From Calliopsis andreniformis (lineage: Eukaryota > Arthropoda > Insecta > Hymenoptera > Andrenidae), in contig NW_027480423.1 in the NCBI RefSeq assembly GCF_051401765.1, forward strand, positions 15,686,001-15,750,000: DNA of 64,000 nucleotides, given 5' to 3'. Made by a program: the position numbers and the translations under genes. Below the pieces are notes generated by a model. The model was not told the origin of the DNA. It saw only the letters and a list, made by a program, of their open reading frames with translations, and ran no database searches. This document shows positions 63,169 to 64,000 of this stretch, in pieces (position 1 is the stretch's first letter; each line of letters begins with the position of its first letter).

Positions 63169-64000
63169 GATGGAAAAGCTGTTGTATTTATATTGTATTT
63201 TATGCTTCTGACGTTCACTTCTTAGGCCCTAACTATTCGATCTGGTGGAACAACGCCCTAGGGTGAAGCCTAGGTTGCCCGGAACGTAGAAATGACCATA
63301 ACTTTTACACTGGTAGCAATTATTCGTTTTATACAATGGAAAAACTGTTCTATTTATTTTGCATTTTATGCTTCGGGCGTTGACTTCTAAGGCCCTAACT
63401 GTTTAATCTGGTGGAGCAACGCCCTAGGGTGAAGCCTAGTTTGCCCGGAACGTAGAAATGACCATTACTTTCACACTGTTTGCATTTATTCCTTTTATAC
63501 GATGGAAAAGCTGTTGTATTTATATTGTATTTTATGCTTCTGGCGTTGACTTCTAAGGCCCTAGCTATTCGATCTAGTGGAGCAACGCCCTAGAGTGATG
63601 CCTAGGTTGCCCGGAACGTAGAAATGACCTTCACTATCAAACTGGTTGCAATTAATCCTGTTATACGATGGAAAAACTGTTGCATTTTTATTGCATTTTA
63701 TGCCTCTGGCGTTCACTTCTTAGGCCCTCACTATTCGATCTGGAGGAACAATGCCCTAGGGTGAAGCCTAGGTTGCCCGGAACGTAGAAATGACCATAAG
63801 TTTCATAATGGTTGCAATTATTCGTTTTATACGATGGATAAACTGTTGTATTTCTATTGTATTTTATGCTTCGTGCGTTGACTTCTTAGGCCCTAACACT
63901 TCGATCTGGTGGAGCAACGCCCTACAGTGAAGCCTAGGATGCCCGGAACGTAGATATGACCATAACCTTCACACAGGTTGCAATTATTCGTTTTATACAA
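63169..64000 (+). repeat. Start of a third HOR F copy, switching to a block E type
   Basis: From 63,169 the sequence follows the start of copy 2 (59,351 on) for about 260 bp, to about 63,430. There it changes to match 53,638 on instead (AGCCTAGTTTGCCC, GCATTTATTCC). The third unit is thus a chimera. The array is still in progress at the window edge, which falls 55 bp into a monomer. Confidence 0.78.

Larger units (their letters stand above)
1..64000 (+). repeat. Tandem satellite array, 166-bp monomer, about 385 head-to-tail copies
   Basis: The window is filled end to end with one tandem repeat of 166 bp. The phase point (start of GAACGTAGAAATGACC) recurs from base 40 to base 63,946, giving 385 units with a net length drift of only 4 bp. 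All copies run in the same direction. I saw no inverted copy, transposon, LTR, gene or non-satellite island. Conserved landmarks in each unit are ATGACCAT at 11-18, ATTCGTTTTATACGATGG at 41-58, GTATTTTATGCTTC at 80-93, GCCCTAACTATTCGATC at 111-127 and GAAGCCTAGGTTGCCCG at 150-166. Such arrays are typical of eukaryotic centromeric or pericentromeric heterochromatin, which is an inference here. It is not alpha satellite: the length is 166 rather than 171 and the sequence is unlike it. The species is unknown. Confidence 0.98.

Noticed and set aside
1..64000. CRISPR array
   Set aside because: The repeat is 166 bp and contiguous, with no spacers and no cas genes. Variation is spread over the unit, as in satellites.
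1..64000. Primate alpha satellite
   Set aside because: The unit is 166 bp rather than 171, and apart from the partial box-like element the sequence does not resemble the alphoid consensus.
1..64000. Transposable elements or LTR fragments inside the array
   Set aside because: The 166-bp register is kept from start to end with a net drift of 4 bp, which leaves no room for an insertion, and no terminal repeats or target-site duplications were seen.
1..64000. tRNA, 5S rRNA or other structured RNA genes as the source of the repeat
   Set aside because: No A/B-box tRNA pattern, cloverleaf or 5S internal promoter was recognised in the consensus on either strand, and T runs are not placed as terminators.

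Overview
The whole 64-kb window is one uninterrupted array of tandem satellite DNA. The unit is 166 bp, arranged head to tail, with every copy in the same orientation. The same phase point, the start of the GAACGTAGAAATGACC stretch, falls at base 40 and again at base 63,946. The 63,906 bp between them hold 385 monomers at a mean of 165.99 bp, with 39 bp and 55 bp of partial units at the ends. I found no protein gene, tRNA, rRNA, transposon, unique-sequence island or inverted block. Open reading frames never exceed about two monomers, because 166 is not a multiple of 3 and the frame shifts at every unit. Such an array points to centromeric or pericentromeric heterochromatin of a eukaryote. The species cannot be read from the sequence, and the monomer is not primate alpha satellite.

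Each monomer has an AT-rich part (about positions 35-90) and a more GC-rich part (about 120-166). It carries a conserved CCTAGG at 154-159 and, in many copies, a 17-bp element at 41-57. That element matches 7 of the 9 essential bases of the mammalian CENP-B box, and 8 of 9 in a subset. Subfamilies differ by linked diagnostic bases.

The array is a mosaic of higher-order repeats (HORs) whose offsets are all integer multiples of about 166 bp. Block A (1 to about 8,350) has a short 6-mer duplication, then a 16-mer (2,657 bp) followed by the same unit shortened to 15 monomers. Block B (8,350-21,080) is a ladder of 11-, 16- and 18-mer versions of one HOR, tied together by inherited 1-bp indels. Block C (21,080-34,520) is more diverged, with local 2-, 5- and 7-mer duplications. 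Block D (34,521-49,370) is a 45-monomer (7,470-bp) tandem duplication. I found no mismatch between its copies at the places I compared, and each copy contains a nested 4-mer (664-bp) HOR. Block E (49,371-55,200) is a shuffled mixture that reuses segments of block C in another order. Block F (55,200-64,000) is a 25-mer (4,150 bp), a 23-mer copy of it and the start of a third.

The layout is what repeated in-register unequal exchange or gene conversion would produce, with the freshest amplification in block D. All coordinates of HOR edges are approximate, because edges fall in sequence shared by all monomers. Comparisons were by eye, not computed alignments.
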